Source: Ruminococcus flavefaciens MA2007 | GTDB taxonomy: Bacteria; Bacillota; Clostridia; Oscillospirales; Ruminococcaceae | Direction of reading: 5' to 3' | Assembly (NCBI RefSeq): GCF_000621845.1 | Contig: NZ_JHXF01000021.1 | Location: forward strand, 1 to 61,607 | DNA length: 61,607 nucleotides | Part shown: in pieces, positions 35,253 through 43,335 of the stretch | Position numbering within the stretch: position 1 is the stretch's first letter | Layout: each line of letters starts with the position of its first letter | Notes under the pieces: model-generated | Seen by the model: the letters and a program-made list of their open reading frames with translations, nothing else | Told to the model about the DNA's origin: nothing | The model's database searches: none | Made by a program: the position numbers and the translations under genes

Positions 35253-36170
35253 TCAGAAGCTCGTTGAGATATTTTTATCGGAGTTTTCAGTCGAATACTT
35301 CCAATGATCAATGTGATCCGAGTTTATGAAATATTCAATTTCCTTTGGCGGAGCATATTCACCGCAAATGTCTACGATTATAAGCTTTACCTTCATTTTT
35401 TCTGGTATTATAGCCTTTATGTAGACGCTGACGCTTTGCCCTACGGATATGCCTTCCTTTGATTCGGCAAGTCCTGCAAGATTGGGTGTAAGCTCAACAA
35501 AAACTCCATAGTTCTCAATAGAGCGCACTACACCGGGAACGGTTTCTCCTGCCTTGAATTTTTCGGCATTTTCTTCCCATGTTCCGAGAAGCTCCTTATG
35601 AGTGAGGAATATCCTGCCGTTTTCAACGCTCTTGACAACTACTTTTATAAGCTGTCCTGCTCTGAATCTGTCTGTTGGGTGTGATATCCGCGACACCGAC
35701 ATAGTATCTATAGGCACAAGAGAGGGGATACCGCAGCCTATATCGACGAAGCTGCCGAATTTTTCCATGTGTGATATCCTTGCGTCGATTATATCTCCCG
35801 ATTCAAGCTTTGATACGAAGTTTTTTTCACATTCTTTCTGTGCTGCTTTTCGTGAGAGCTTAGCTTCAAGCTCTCCGTTTTCTGTAAGCTCAAGCTCTGT
35901 GACTTTAAAGCATACTATTTTATTTACGCGTGATATAAGAGCTATATCACGCGTCCTACCCTCTGCGATTCCAATAGCGCCCTCCTCACGGGAGATAATG
36001 CCCCTTGCGCAGGGCAGCTCCACTATAAGGTCGTGAGAGCCTGTACAAAGTATTGCTTTAGCTTCAAGGATAATGCCTTTTTCCATAGCCTCTGCCAACC
36101 CCTCAGCCGAGGATATATATCTTTGATTTGACGGTGAATCGTATAAGCAGCCTTCTGGTCTAAATTCCAT
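35253..36170 (-). CDS. S1-domain RNA-binding protein (ribosomal protein S1-like)
   Basis: A 305-aa protein with three S1-type OB folds: one weak (about 28-95), then GDIIDARISHMEKFGSFVDIG (about 125-190) and GETVPGVVRSIENYGVFVEL (about 206-265). Short, three-domain S1-like proteins are typical of Firmicutes and are thought to act in translation or mRNA binding. The ATG has GGAGG 7 nt upstream. It ends 4 nt past the pfkA terminator and shares that hairpin on the opposite strand. Confidence 0.85.
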   Translation of the reverse strand: MEFRPEGCLYDSPSNQRYISSAEGLAEAMEKGIILEAKAILCTGSHDLIVELPCARGIISREEGAIGIAEGRTRDIALISRVNKIVCFKVTELELTENGELEAKLSRKAAQKECEKNFVSKLESGDIIDARISHMEKFGSFVDIGCGIPSLVPIDTMSVSRISHPTDRFRAGQLIKVVVKSVENGRIFLTHKELLGTWEENAEKFKAGETVPGVVRSIENYGVFVELTPNLAGLAESKEGISVGQSVSVYIKAIIPEKMKVKLIIVDICGEYAPPKEIEYFINSDHIDHWKYSTENSDKNISTSF

Positions 36171-36231
36171 GTTTTTACCTCCGTTATAATAACTTTGTAG
36201 TCAATCATATGCGGCTGCTCAGATTTATATG

Positions 36232-36588
36232 CTACTGTGCAAAGCGTATATTAAGTCCGCCCAAAGCGTTGAGCACCGAGATAACATTATCCACAGCAGC
36301 ACTGCCGCAGACGATACAGGCTGTTGTTTTACGATTCCGTGCAGGCTCGGGTATGATATCCTTTGAAGCAGGGGACTCCATAACGGCTGTTAGGAAGTTC
36401 GTATGGGTATTAGAATATGTTGGTATTACAGTAAAAGTGGAGCTTCGCCCAAGTCTTGCAGAGCGCTCGGCTATCCTGTTGTACATCATTTTTGCTGAAT
36501 AAACATAGTCCACACTTTCACGCACACGTTTGAGAGCGAACTCAGCAAGCTCGGGAGTTTCAAATTCGGCAGTTACTCTTGATATCAT
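36232..36588 (-). CDS. Hypothetical protein, small alpha/beta
   Basis: A 118-aa protein that I do not recognise. It begins ISRVTAEFETPELAEFALKRV, an alternating strand-helix pattern, and ends VDNVISVLNALGGLNI, with one pair of cysteines absent but a single Cys in ACIVCG (a Cys-x2-Cys). The pattern suggests two ferredoxin-like or ACT-like halves, which is a guess. The SD AAAGGAA is 8 nt ahead of the ATG. It lies upstream of the S1 gene in the same direction, 61 nt away, and the two may be co-transcribed. Short length and lack of charged repeats are consistent with a real gene. Confidence 0.6.
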   Translation of the reverse strand: MISRVTAEFETPELAEFALKRVRESVDYVYSAKMMYNRIAERSARLGRSSTFTVIPTYSNTHTNFLTAVMESPASKDIIPEPARNRKTTACIVCGSAAVDNVISVLNALGGLNIRFAQ

Positions 36589-36685
36589 AAAAAAGTTCCT
36601 TTCTATTTTTTGTATGGGTTCAATATGAATAATTGGGAGTTTTTATTATTTTTCACCAAAATGAAAAAAATATACCCGTAAAATA

Positions 36686-36714
36686 TTGATTTGAGAGGAG
36701 TTTTAGGGTATAAT
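36686..36714 (+). promoter_or_regulatory. Promoter of the DUF951-prfA operon
   Basis: TTGATT (36686-36691), 17-nt spacer, TATAAT (36709-36714). It overlaps the first in-frame ATG (36691) of the next gene and so shows that the real start is further on. Confidence 0.75.
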
Positions 36715-36759
36715 AAAAATGTTCGATTTTTTCTATTTACGCGAGAGGGGGATAATGTC

Positions 36760-36948
36760 TTGGATATCAGACCGGGTGATGTACTTACAATGAAGAAGAA
36801 CCACCCCTGCGGCGGCAGCGAAATGTTCGTGATACGTGCAGGAATGGATTTCAGATTAAGATGTGTCAAGTGCGCAAGAGAATTTATGGTCGCCCGCAAT
36901 AAGATTGAAAAGAGTATCCGAAGCGTAAAACACGCCGATGAGGGTTAG
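36760..36948 (+). CDS. DUF951 small zinc-binding-type protein
   Basis: A 62-aa protein: LDIRPGDVLTMKKNHPCGGSE, then DFRLRCVKCAREFMVAR. This is the DUF951 pattern (VGD-x-x-x-x-KK-x-HPCG, R-C-x-x-C). The three cysteines suggest zinc binding. Its function is not known; it is common next to prfA or division-related genes in Firmicutes. The TTG at 36760 gives the family length and follows GAGAGGGGGA by about 7 nt. Confidence 0.85.
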   Translation: MDIRPGDVLTMKKNHPCGGSEMFVIRAGMDFRLRCVKCAREFMVARNKIEKSIRSVKHADEG

Positions 36949-36997
36949 CGTAGTGCAACATTTATTGTAATATTTTTAGCATTAAGGAGAATACTGA

Positions 36998-38071
36998 ATG
37001 TTTGAAAAGCTTGCATTAATGGAGCAGAAATACGAAGAAATAAGCGCTAAGCTCTCTGAACCTGATGTTATCAGTGATAATAAGCTGTATACCCAGCTTA
37101 TGAAGGAGTTCAAGAACATGACTCCTATCATTGAGAAATACAGGGAATACAAAAAGGCACAGGCAGCCTTTGATGAGGCGAAGGAGCTTCTTGACGCAGG
37201 AGGTCTCGATAAGGACTTCAAGGAAATGGCTCAGGCTGAGTATGATGAGTCCAGAGAGAAAATGGAGACCTGCACACAGGAGCTCAAGGTCCTTCTTTTA
37301 CCGAAGGATCCCAATGACGACAAGAGCGTTATCATAGAGATAAGAGGCGGCGCAGGCGGCGAGGAGGCTTCGCTGTTTGCAAATTCCCTCTATCGTATGT
37401 ATACAATGTACGCAGAGACTATGGGCTGGAAGCAGGAGGTGCTCAGCGCCAATCCCACTGAGCTTGGCGGTTTCAAGGAGATAAGTTTCTCCATTGAGGG
37501 CGACGGAGCTTACTCACGCCTTAAATATGAAAGCGGAGTCCACCGCGTACAGCGCGTTCCCGAAACAGAATCACAGGGACGCATCCACACCTCGACAGTT
37601 ACCGTGGCAGTTCTCGTCGAAGCAGACGAGGTAGAGCTTGAAATAAATCCCACGGATCTGAAAATAGACTATTTCCGCGCAAGCGGTGCAGGCGGACAGC
37701 ATATAAATAAAACAGAGTCCGCTGTAAGAATAACTTATCTCCCCACGAACACCGTGGTGGAGTGTCAGGACGAAAGAAGCCAGCATAAGAACAAAGATAA
37801 AGCAATGAAAATTCTGCGTTCACGTATTTACGAGGCTATGCAGGAGGAGCAAGACGCAAAGATCGCTTCGGAGAGAAAAATGCAGGTCGGAACAGGAGAC
37901 CGCTCCGAAAGGATCAGAACATACAATTATCCGCAGGGACGTCTTACGGATCACCGTATAGGTCTGACTATTTACAGACTGGAAGACATTCTCAACGGAA
38001 ATCTTGATGAAGTGTTTGATGCGCTTGCGACTGCCGATCAGGCTGCCAAGCTCGCAAGTCAGGAAGCGTAG
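36998..38071 (+). CDS. prfA: Peptide chain release factor 1
   Basis: A 357-aa release factor that ends translation at UAA and UAG. The GGQ motif is in [16 protein letters not shown] (about 230-245) and the stop-codon-reading domain is present ([19 protein letters not shown]). The N-terminal coiled domain is of RF1 length. SD AAGGAG precedes ATG. The prmC methyltransferase, usually next to prfA, is not seen here; sua5/tsaC follows after 5 nt. Confidence 0.95.
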   Translation: MFEKLALMEQKYEEISAKLSEPDVISDNKLYTQLMKEFKNMTPIIEKYREYKKAQAAFDEAKELLDAGGLDKDFKEMAQAEYDESREKMETCTQELKVLLLPKDPNDDKSVIIEIRGGAGGEEASLFANSLYRMYTMYAETMGWKQEVLSANPTELGGFKEISFSIEGDGAYSRLKYESGVHRVQRVPETESQGRIHTSTVTVAVLVEADEVELEINPTDLKIDYFRASGAGGQHINKTESAVRITYLPTNTVVECQDERSQHKNKDKAMKILRSRIYEAMQEEQDAKIASERKMQVGTGDRSERIRTYNYPQGRLTDHRIGLTIYRLEDILNGNLDEVFDALATADQAAKLASQEA

Positions 38072-38076
38072 TTTTT

Positions 38077-39090
38077 ATGGATACAGTTTTACTAAATAAC
38101 AAGGAAAAAGACCTTGAAATAGCTGCTGAATTTATTAAAAAAGGCGAGATAGTCGGTATACCTACAGAGACTGTTTACGGTCTGGGTGCAGACGCTTCCA
38201 ACGAAGCTGCTGTGCGCAAGGTCTTTGAGGCAAAAGGCAGGCCTGCCGATAATCCGCTGATAGTACATCTTGCAGATTTTTCACAGGCTGTTGACTACAC
38301 ATCAGCTATACCTGCTCTTGCGTACAAGCTTGCTAAGCGCTTCTGCCCGGGACCTCTCACAATGGTACTTCCCAAAAACGACAGGATACCCATGATAACC
38401 TCAGGCGGACTTGATACAGTAGGAATCAGAGTGCCCTCACATCCTGTAATGCACAGGATAATAGAGCTCTCAGGCAGACCTATTGCCGCTCCGTCAGCCA
38501 ATACATCGGGATATCCAAGTCCTACATCTGCTGACCACGTCATGCGTGACATGAACGGCAAAATAGCAGCTGTAGTTGACGGCGGAAGCTCTGAATTCGG
38601 CGTTGAATCAACAGTCATCTCCATTGAGGGAGAGAGCACTGCAAGGATACTCCGTCCGGGCTGTGTTACAAGAGAAATGCTCCTTGAAGTATGCGATGAG
38701 GTCATAATCGACCACGCTATACTCCACGAGCTTGAAGCAGGGCAGAAAGCCGCTTCTCCCGGAATGAAGTACAAGCACTATTCGCCAAAGGCAGATATAA
38801 TCATGGTCGAGGGCTCGCTTGAAGGATTTATCTCCTATGTGGGAGCTCATAGCGGCGACGGCGTGTATTCGCTTATTTTCGATAATGACAGGGATAATTT
38901 CCCATACAGATATATGACCTACGGTAAAGACAGCTCTCAGCAGGCACATCTTCTTTTCCAAAGACTGCGCGAGCTTGACGACATAGGTGCAAAGGTAGTC
39001 TATGTTCGTGCTCCCGAAACAGAGGGAGTAGGACTTGCAGTATATAACCGCCTAATCAGGGCGGCAGGATTCGAGGTGATAAGGATATGA
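38077..39090 (+). CDS. L-threonylcarbamoyladenylate synthase (Sua5/TsaC, long form)
   Basis: A 337-aa enzyme in t6A37 tRNA modification. The YrdC domain (about 1-205) shows IPTETVYGLGADA, KGRPADNPLIVH, GPLTMVLP and APSANTSG. A Sua5 C-terminal domain (about 210-335) follows, with the linker SPGMKYKHYSPKADI. This long form is typical of Firmicutes YwlC. It overlaps coaE by ATGA. Confidence 0.93.
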   Translation: MDTVLLNNKEKDLEIAAEFIKKGEIVGIPTETVYGLGADASNEAAVRKVFEAKGRPADNPLIVHLADFSQAVDYTSAIPALAYKLAKRFCPGPLTMVLPKNDRIPMITSGGLDTVGIRVPSHPVMHRIIELSGRPIAAPSANTSGYPSPTSADHVMRDMNGKIAAVVDGGSSEFGVESTVISIEGESTARILRPGCVTREMLLEVCDEVIIDHAILHELEAGQKAASPGMKYKHYSPKADIIMVEGSLEGFISYVGAHSGDGVYSLIFDNDRDNFPYRYMTYGKDSSQQAHLLFQRLRELDDIGAKVVYVRAPETEGVGLAVYNRLIRAAGFEVIRI

Positions 39091-39734
39091 ACAGTCTCAA
39101 CGGAGTCATGGTCGTTGGTCTGACAGGTCAGACAGGGGCAGGGAAGAGCACAGTCTCAAAGATATTTGCCTCCAACGGCTTCACAGTCATCAACTGCGAT
39201 CAGGTGGCTCGCAAGATAGTAGAAAAAGGCACAAAGTGTCTCGACGAGATAGCTGACCTTTTCGGTTCTGCTGTTATAAATGAGGACGGCACTCTCAACA
39301 GACGCGGTCTTGCAGGCATTGTTTTCTCTGACAAGTCCAAGCTTGAAGCACTTACCACTATTACATATCCTTACATCACAGGCGAGATACTCCGACAGAT
39401 AAGAGTTCACTCCATGAAAGGTGAGAAGCTCATACTTCTTGACGCTCCAACACTTTTTGAGAGCCGAGCAGATGATTTCTGCGAGATAATCATATCCGTA
39501 CTTGCAAATGCGGATATACGTGAAAAGCGTATTATCGCCCGCGACGGACTTACAGTGGATCAGGCTCGCAGACGTATGAATTCTCAGCTTGATGAGGAGT
39601 TCTTCAAGAGCCATTCCGACTACATAATCCACAATAACGGCAATATGGATACAGTCAATGGCATAGCATGGGAGGTATCAGGCAAGATACGCGAGCTTTA
39701 CAAAAGCAAGCAGACTCCGATGAAGGTGCAGTAA
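39087..39734 (+). CDS. coaE: Dephospho-CoA kinase
   Basis: A 215-aa P-loop kinase for the last step of coenzyme A synthesis. VVGLTGQTGAGKST (about 9-22) is the Walker A, NCDQVARK the substrate Asp region, LLDAPTLFES the Walker B-like stretch and RDGLTVDQARRRM the lid. The ATG overlaps the stop of sua5, so the two are coupled. The order prfA-sua5-coaE is compact and probably one transcript. Confidence 0.93.
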   Translation: MNSLNGVMVVGLTGQTGAGKSTVSKIFASNGFTVINCDQVARKIVEKGTKCLDEIADLFGSAVINEDGTLNRRGLAGIVFSDKSKLEALTTITYPYITGEILRQIRVHSMKGEKLILLDAPTLFESRADDFCEIIISVLANADIREKRIIARDGLTVDQARRRMNSQLDEEFFKSHSDYIIHNNGNMDTVNGIAWEVSGKIRELYKSKQTPMKVQ

Positions 39735-39787
39735 TTCAGCCGTAAATGGCTGTTATACAGATTTTTCTGCGAAAGGAGAGGTTTTTA

Positions 39788-41191
39788 ATGGCAGAAAAAA
39801 AGAACGAAGCTAAGAAGCTCAAGGAAAAGCTTCTTATCCAGCGTAAAAACGCTTATCATCTTGTTTCGGACAAGGATATAAAAGCCTGCGATAAATTCTG
39901 CGAAGGCTACAAGGACTTCATGAACAAGGCAAAGATAGAGCGTGAAGCAGTTATATATTCTATAGAGCTACTTAAAAAGAAGGGCTTTGTTGAATTCAAG
40001 GCAGGCATGAAGCTTAAAGCAGGTGATAAGATATACCGCAACAACCGCGGCAAGTCTGTTCTTGCGGCTGTAATCGGTACAGCGCCTATCACAGAGGGCG
40101 TAAGACTTTGTGCAGCTCATATTGATTCCCCAAGACTTGACCTCAAGCAGAATCCGCTGTATGAGGACACAGAGATGGCTCTTTTCAAGACTCATTACTA
40201 CGGCGGTATCAAGAAGTACCAGTGGACCACCATTCCGCTTGCGCTTCACGGCGTAGTTATCAAGGCTGACGGTACAAGCGTTCCTGTAAATATCGGTGAG
40301 GACGACAGTGATCCTGTATTCTGCGTAACAGACCTTCTGCCGCACCTTGCAGCAGCACAGATGCAGAAGCCTCTTGCTAAGGGTATCACAGGCGAGCAGC
40401 TCAACATAGTGATCGGCTCACGTCCGTTCAAGGACGACGAGGAGAGCGGCTCTGTAAAGCTCAATATAATGAATATCCTCTTTGAGAAGTACGGCATCAC
40501 AGAGGCTGATTTTATATCATCAGAGCTTGAAGCAGTTCCTGCATTCAAGGCAAAGGATATCGGTTTTGACAGAAGCATGATAGGTGCTTACGGTCACGAC
40601 GACAAGGTATGCGCATATCCTGCACTTGTAGCTACAGCTGAGTGCAAGAAGCCAAAGCATACAGTAGTTACTATACTTACTGACAAGGAAGAAACAGGCA
40701 GCGACGGAAACACAGGTCTCCGTTCTGCATATCTTGAATATTTCGTAGCAGATATTGCTGAAAATATGGGCAGCGATGCAAGAACAGTCCTTTCTGCTTC
40801 ACAGTGCTTGTCCGCTGACGTAAACGCTGCATACGATCCTACATTCCCAGAGGTCAACGAGCGCAATAACAGCGCATATATTAACCACGGCGTAGTTGTT
40901 ACAAAGTATACAGGCGCCCGCGGCAAGGCTGGCACATCAGATGCTTCTGCTGAGTTCACAGGACGTATAAGACGTCTTATGGATTCAAAGAATGTTATCT
41001 GGCAGACAGGCGAGCTTGGCAAGGTAGACGAGGGCGGCGGCGGCACAGTAGCTGCTTATATCGCTAACCTTAACGTTGACACTATCGATTTGGGAGTTCC
41101 TGTGCTTTCAATGCACGCTCCGTATGAGATAGTATCAAAGCTTGATACCTACATGGCATATAAAGCTTTTGAGGTATTTATGGCTGACTGA
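39788..41191 (+). CDS. M18-family metalloaminopeptidase (aspartyl aminopeptidase type)
   Basis: A 467-aa zinc peptidase. AHIDSPRLDLKQNPLYED (metal His-Asp), TDKEETGSDGNTGL (catalytic Glu-Glu) and SMHAPYEIVSK (metal His) match the M18 family. The enzyme removes N-terminal acidic residues in the cytosol. ATG 39788 has a strong SD (GAAAGGAGAGG) and no signal peptide. It closes the operon; a terminator follows. Confidence 0.92.
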   Translation: MAEKKNEAKKLKEKLLIQRKNAYHLVSDKDIKACDKFCEGYKDFMNKAKIEREAVIYSIELLKKKGFVEFKAGMKLKAGDKIYRNNRGKSVLAAVIGTAPITEGVRLCAAHIDSPRLDLKQNPLYEDTEMALFKTHYYGGIKKYQWTTIPLALHGVVIKADGTSVPVNIGEDDSDPVFCVTDLLPHLAAAQMQKPLAKGITGEQLNIVIGSRPFKDDEESGSVKLNIMNILFEKYGITEADFISSELEAVPAFKAKDIGFDRSMIGAYGHDDKVCAYPALVATAECKKPKHTVVTILTDKEETGSDGNTGLRSAYLEYFVADIAENMGSDARTVLSASQCLSADVNAAYDPTFPEVNERNNSAYINHGVVVTKYTGARGKAGTSDASAEFTGRIRRLMDSKNVIWQTGELGKVDEGGGGTVAAYIANLNVDTIDLGVPVLSMHAPYEIVSKLDTYMAYKAFEVFMAD

Positions 41192-41197
41192 CATCAA

Positions 41198-41226
41198 AGC
41201 CCTCGGCAGCACCGAGGGCTTTTTTA
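41198..41226 (+). terminator. Terminator of the M18 gene
   Basis: AGCCCTCGG (41198-41206) with CCGAGGGCT (41212-41220), then a T run. Confidence 0.9.
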
Positions 41227-41303
41227 TAAATAATTACATTTTGGAAATATATACTTAAATATTACTTATCAACAATCTATATACTGCAATTAATTATTTA
41301 TAT

Positions 41304-41332
41304 TTGCAATAAGTATTGCACTATGCTATAAT
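41304..41332 (+). promoter_or_regulatory. Promoter of a candidate small RNA
   Basis: TTGCAA (41304-41309), 17-nt spacer, TATAAT (41327-41332), with an extended -10 TGC at 41324-41326. It is followed by no open reading frame but by a short structured stretch ending in a strong terminator. Confidence 0.7.
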
Positions 41333-41338
41333 AACATA

Positions 41339-41427
41339 TGGAAAGTCATTCTTTCATAAATGACAATCTCATATCCCCTTATTAAGAATGAGAACCTCCC
41401 CCCTAATGGCTCTCATTCTTTTTTTTT
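41339..41427 (+). ncRNA. Candidate small RNA with C-rich terminator loop
   Basis: About 85 nt between the promoter above and a U-rich end. The first hairpin is GTCATT/AATGAC (41345-41350/41359-41364). A single-stranded C-rich patch (TCCCC, about 41374-41378) follows. The terminator stem AAGAATGAGA/TCTCATTCTT (41384-41393/41411-41420) has a 17-nt loop with CCTCCCCCC at 41395-41403, then nine or so T's. Loops of this kind pair with Shine-Dalgarno sequences in several Firmicutes regulators (RsaE type, CU-rich). No gene fits in it, and it is not on the LysR transcript. Expression is not shown. Confidence 0.6.
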
Positions 41428-41430
41428 CGC

Positions 41431-41471
41431 AAAAAATCCCCGATCAAAGACGGATAGCCGTCTGATCGGGG
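41431..41471 (-). terminator. Terminator of the LysR gene
   Basis: CCCCGATCA (41438-41446) with TGATCGGGG (41463-41471), enclosing GACGG/CCGTC. On the minus strand a T run (41431-41436) follows. Confidence 0.85.
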
Positions 41472-41479
41472 TATTTATT

Positions 41480-42418
41480 TTATATTTCCAGACCTTCTAT
41501 TTTGTCTGCGTATTCATAAACGGTTCTTATACAGTCTGAAACAAGAGCGTTGTTTTCGCTTGCTTTGCGGTAGATTATCATATCTCGGTTAAGATTGTTC
41601 GCGTATGAGCATTTTCTTGTAACAAGCTCGTTGAATCTGAGAATGCTCTGAGACATGGGAGCAACCCACATATAAGCATTCTTTACAGTCTTGAGCATAC
41701 TTATCTGTGTACCTCTGTCGTAGATAAGGATACGCTTTGTAGAGCGCTTTTCGTCGTAATCCTGATTGATAGCAGCACGGCGAACCATTTCAGGCTCATC
41801 ATCACCGTGGATTATCTCGGGATATTCTGAAAGAAGCTCATAGGGAACATCATCGTATTTAGCAAGAGGGTGCTTGTCGCTCATTACTATCTGGAGAGGG
41901 AACTCCATAATCGTTCTGCCTACCAGATTACGGGCTTTAAGACGGCTTTCTATCATTTCCGCATATGTGCTCGGAACGCGGATAAAGCCGACATCGTATT
42001 TGCCTGCGCAGATATCCTCGAGGACCTTAGCAGTGCTTGTTTCCATGACATGAACTTCGATCTTATCGGTCTTGTCGATGTATTTGCTGATAAATTTTCC
42101 AATAGCCGCAGTTGCGTAGGTCGAGCGGGCAGCAGCGACCTTGAGCTTCATTTCGTTATCAGGAGTCTGAGCATAGTCTCTTTCGAGGCTCTGCATTTCG
42201 TCAACGATAGTCTGAGCGCGTGCAAGGAACTCCTCACCCTCGGGAGTTAGTATCATACCGTTGGGAGAGCGGTTGAATATCTGTATACCCAGAGAAGCCT
42301 CAAGCTCTTTCAGGGCGATACTTATATTAGGCTGAGCCTGATAAAGCTTCTTAGCTGCCTTTGTAATACTGCCTTCTCTTGCAACGGCAATAACATATTC
42401 GAGCTGCTGTATTTTCAT
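41480..42418 (-). CDS. LysR-family transcriptional regulator
   Basis: A 312-aa regulator: winged HTH (about 1-60; ITKAAKKLYQAQPNISIALKELEASLG) and a periplasmic-binding-like effector domain (about 90-300). The target gene and ligand are unknown; the usual divergent partner of a LysR gene would be the candidate small RNA or the M18 gene, though both lie on its 3' side. ATG 42418 has AGG 8 nt upstream; the TTG at 42424 is an alternative. Confidence 0.9.
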   Translation of the reverse strand: MKIQQLEYVIAVAREGSITKAAKKLYQAQPNISIALKELEASLGIQIFNRSPNGMILTPEGEEFLARAQTIVDEMQSLERDYAQTPDNEMKLKVAAARSTYATAAIGKFISKYIDKTDKIEVHVMETSTAKVLEDICAGKYDVGFIRVPSTYAEMIESRLKARNLVGRTIMEFPLQIVMSDKHPLAKYDDVPYELLSEYPEIIHGDDEPEMVRRAAINQDYDEKRSTKRILIYDRGTQISMLKTVKNAYMWVAPMSQSILRFNELVTRKCSYANNLNRDMIIYRKASENNALVSDCIRTVYEYADKIEGLEI

Positions 42419-42462
42419 AAGCAAATCCTACCTTATTCTTATTCATAGTAAACTATATAAAT

Positions 42463-42491
42463 ATTATATCACTATATAAATGAAATTGCAA
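42463..42491 (-). promoter_or_regulatory. Promoter of the LysR gene
   Basis: On the minus strand: TTGCAA, 17-nt spacer, TATAAT, about 45 nt before the start codon. The region around it has repeated CTATATAAAT motifs (about 42452-42481) that could be an autoregulatory site. Confidence 0.65.
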
Positions 42492-42693
42492 TACCAAATT
42501 TCACAATAATATAATTTAAGCTGAACACAATAAATTAAGCTTGTTATTTCAGTGGTACAAATCTTTATATATTTTTCTTTTTCTCAAATGCACGGCATAA
42601 AAAAGCTTTATAAAGGTACTTTTGAGAAAACATCGAATATAATTGTATCATAAAATCATTGATTTGTCAAAGCTTTATTAAGCTTTTGCGAAA
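42492..42693. other. AT-rich spacer without a gene
   Basis: Between the LysR promoter and the DUF308 terminator. It holds a long imperfect hairpin: TTCTCAAA with TTTGAGAA near 42570-42635. I see no ORF with an SD and no second clear promoter here. Confidence 0.5.
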
Positions 42694-42725
42694 AAAAGAA
42701 CTGCCGATCTCTCAGCAGTTCTTTT
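42694..42725 (-). terminator. Terminator of the moxR-DUF308 operon
   Basis: AAAAAGAACTGC (from 42694) with GCAGTTCTTTTT (to 42725), read with T's on the minus strand, just past the DUF308 stop. Confidence 0.85.
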
Positions 42726-42728
42726 TGT

Positions 42729-43334
42729 TTATTGAAGCTTCGGTGTATTATCATTATCAGGTACATCATGACCGACTGTATCAATTATATCGTCATATTT
42801 CTTAGCAGCTGATGTATTGCTAACAACTCCGCCGTTGCGTTCATTGATGACATAAGCCACATAGAAGTTGAACAAAGCATAGCCTATCAGGATTATACCG
42901 ACGATGATACGGATAATATTTCCGCCTTTGAATGGATCAAAAATGAGAAATACCGAACCGATAAGAAGAATAATTCCGAAAACCAACTGGAATATCTTAA
43001 AGCCATTTTTCATTTCCTTGGTCAGCGCCTTTATGATCTGAACAATTGCGATTATAAGTATGATAAAACCTACAATAATTGATATATGAGCGCTTATTAC
43101 CTTCGGGAGACACATGATGAAAAGTCCTATTGCTGCGCCTATACCACCGACAGGGAGAAGTGAACCGTCTCCCTGTGTAATACCGCCGAGTCCTGTCAGG
43201 ACGCTTCCTGCGACGATTATTCCGCCTATGATATAGAACGTCCATGAGATAACATTAGGGAAGAATGCAAAGCATACGCCGCATACTGCAAGAAGTATGC
43301 CCTTGACGATATATCCTGTGTTGTCTATCTTCAT
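42729..43334 (-). CDS. DUF308 (HdeD-like) membrane protein
   Basis: A 201-aa protein with six predicted membrane helices in about 10-180 and a hydrophilic, Asp-rich C-terminal tail. The repeated pairs of helices (GYIVKGILLAVCGVCFAFFP, then IIVGIILIGYALFNFYVA) are typical of the HdeD/DUF308 family. Its function is not known; HdeD is linked to acid resistance in enterobacteria. It starts 1 nt after the transglutaminase stop codon and is the last gene of that operon. Confidence 0.8.
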   Translation of the reverse strand: MKIDNTGYIVKGILLAVCGVCFAFFPNVISWTFYIIGGIIVAGSVLTGLGGITQGDGSLLPVGGIGAAIGLFIMCLPKVISAHISIIVGFIILIIAIVQIIKALTKEMKNGFKIFQLVFGIILLIGSVFLIFDPFKGGNIIRIIVGIILIGYALFNFYVAYVINERNGGVVSNTSAAKKYDDIIDTVGHDVPDNDNTPKLQ

Positions 43335-43335
43335 A

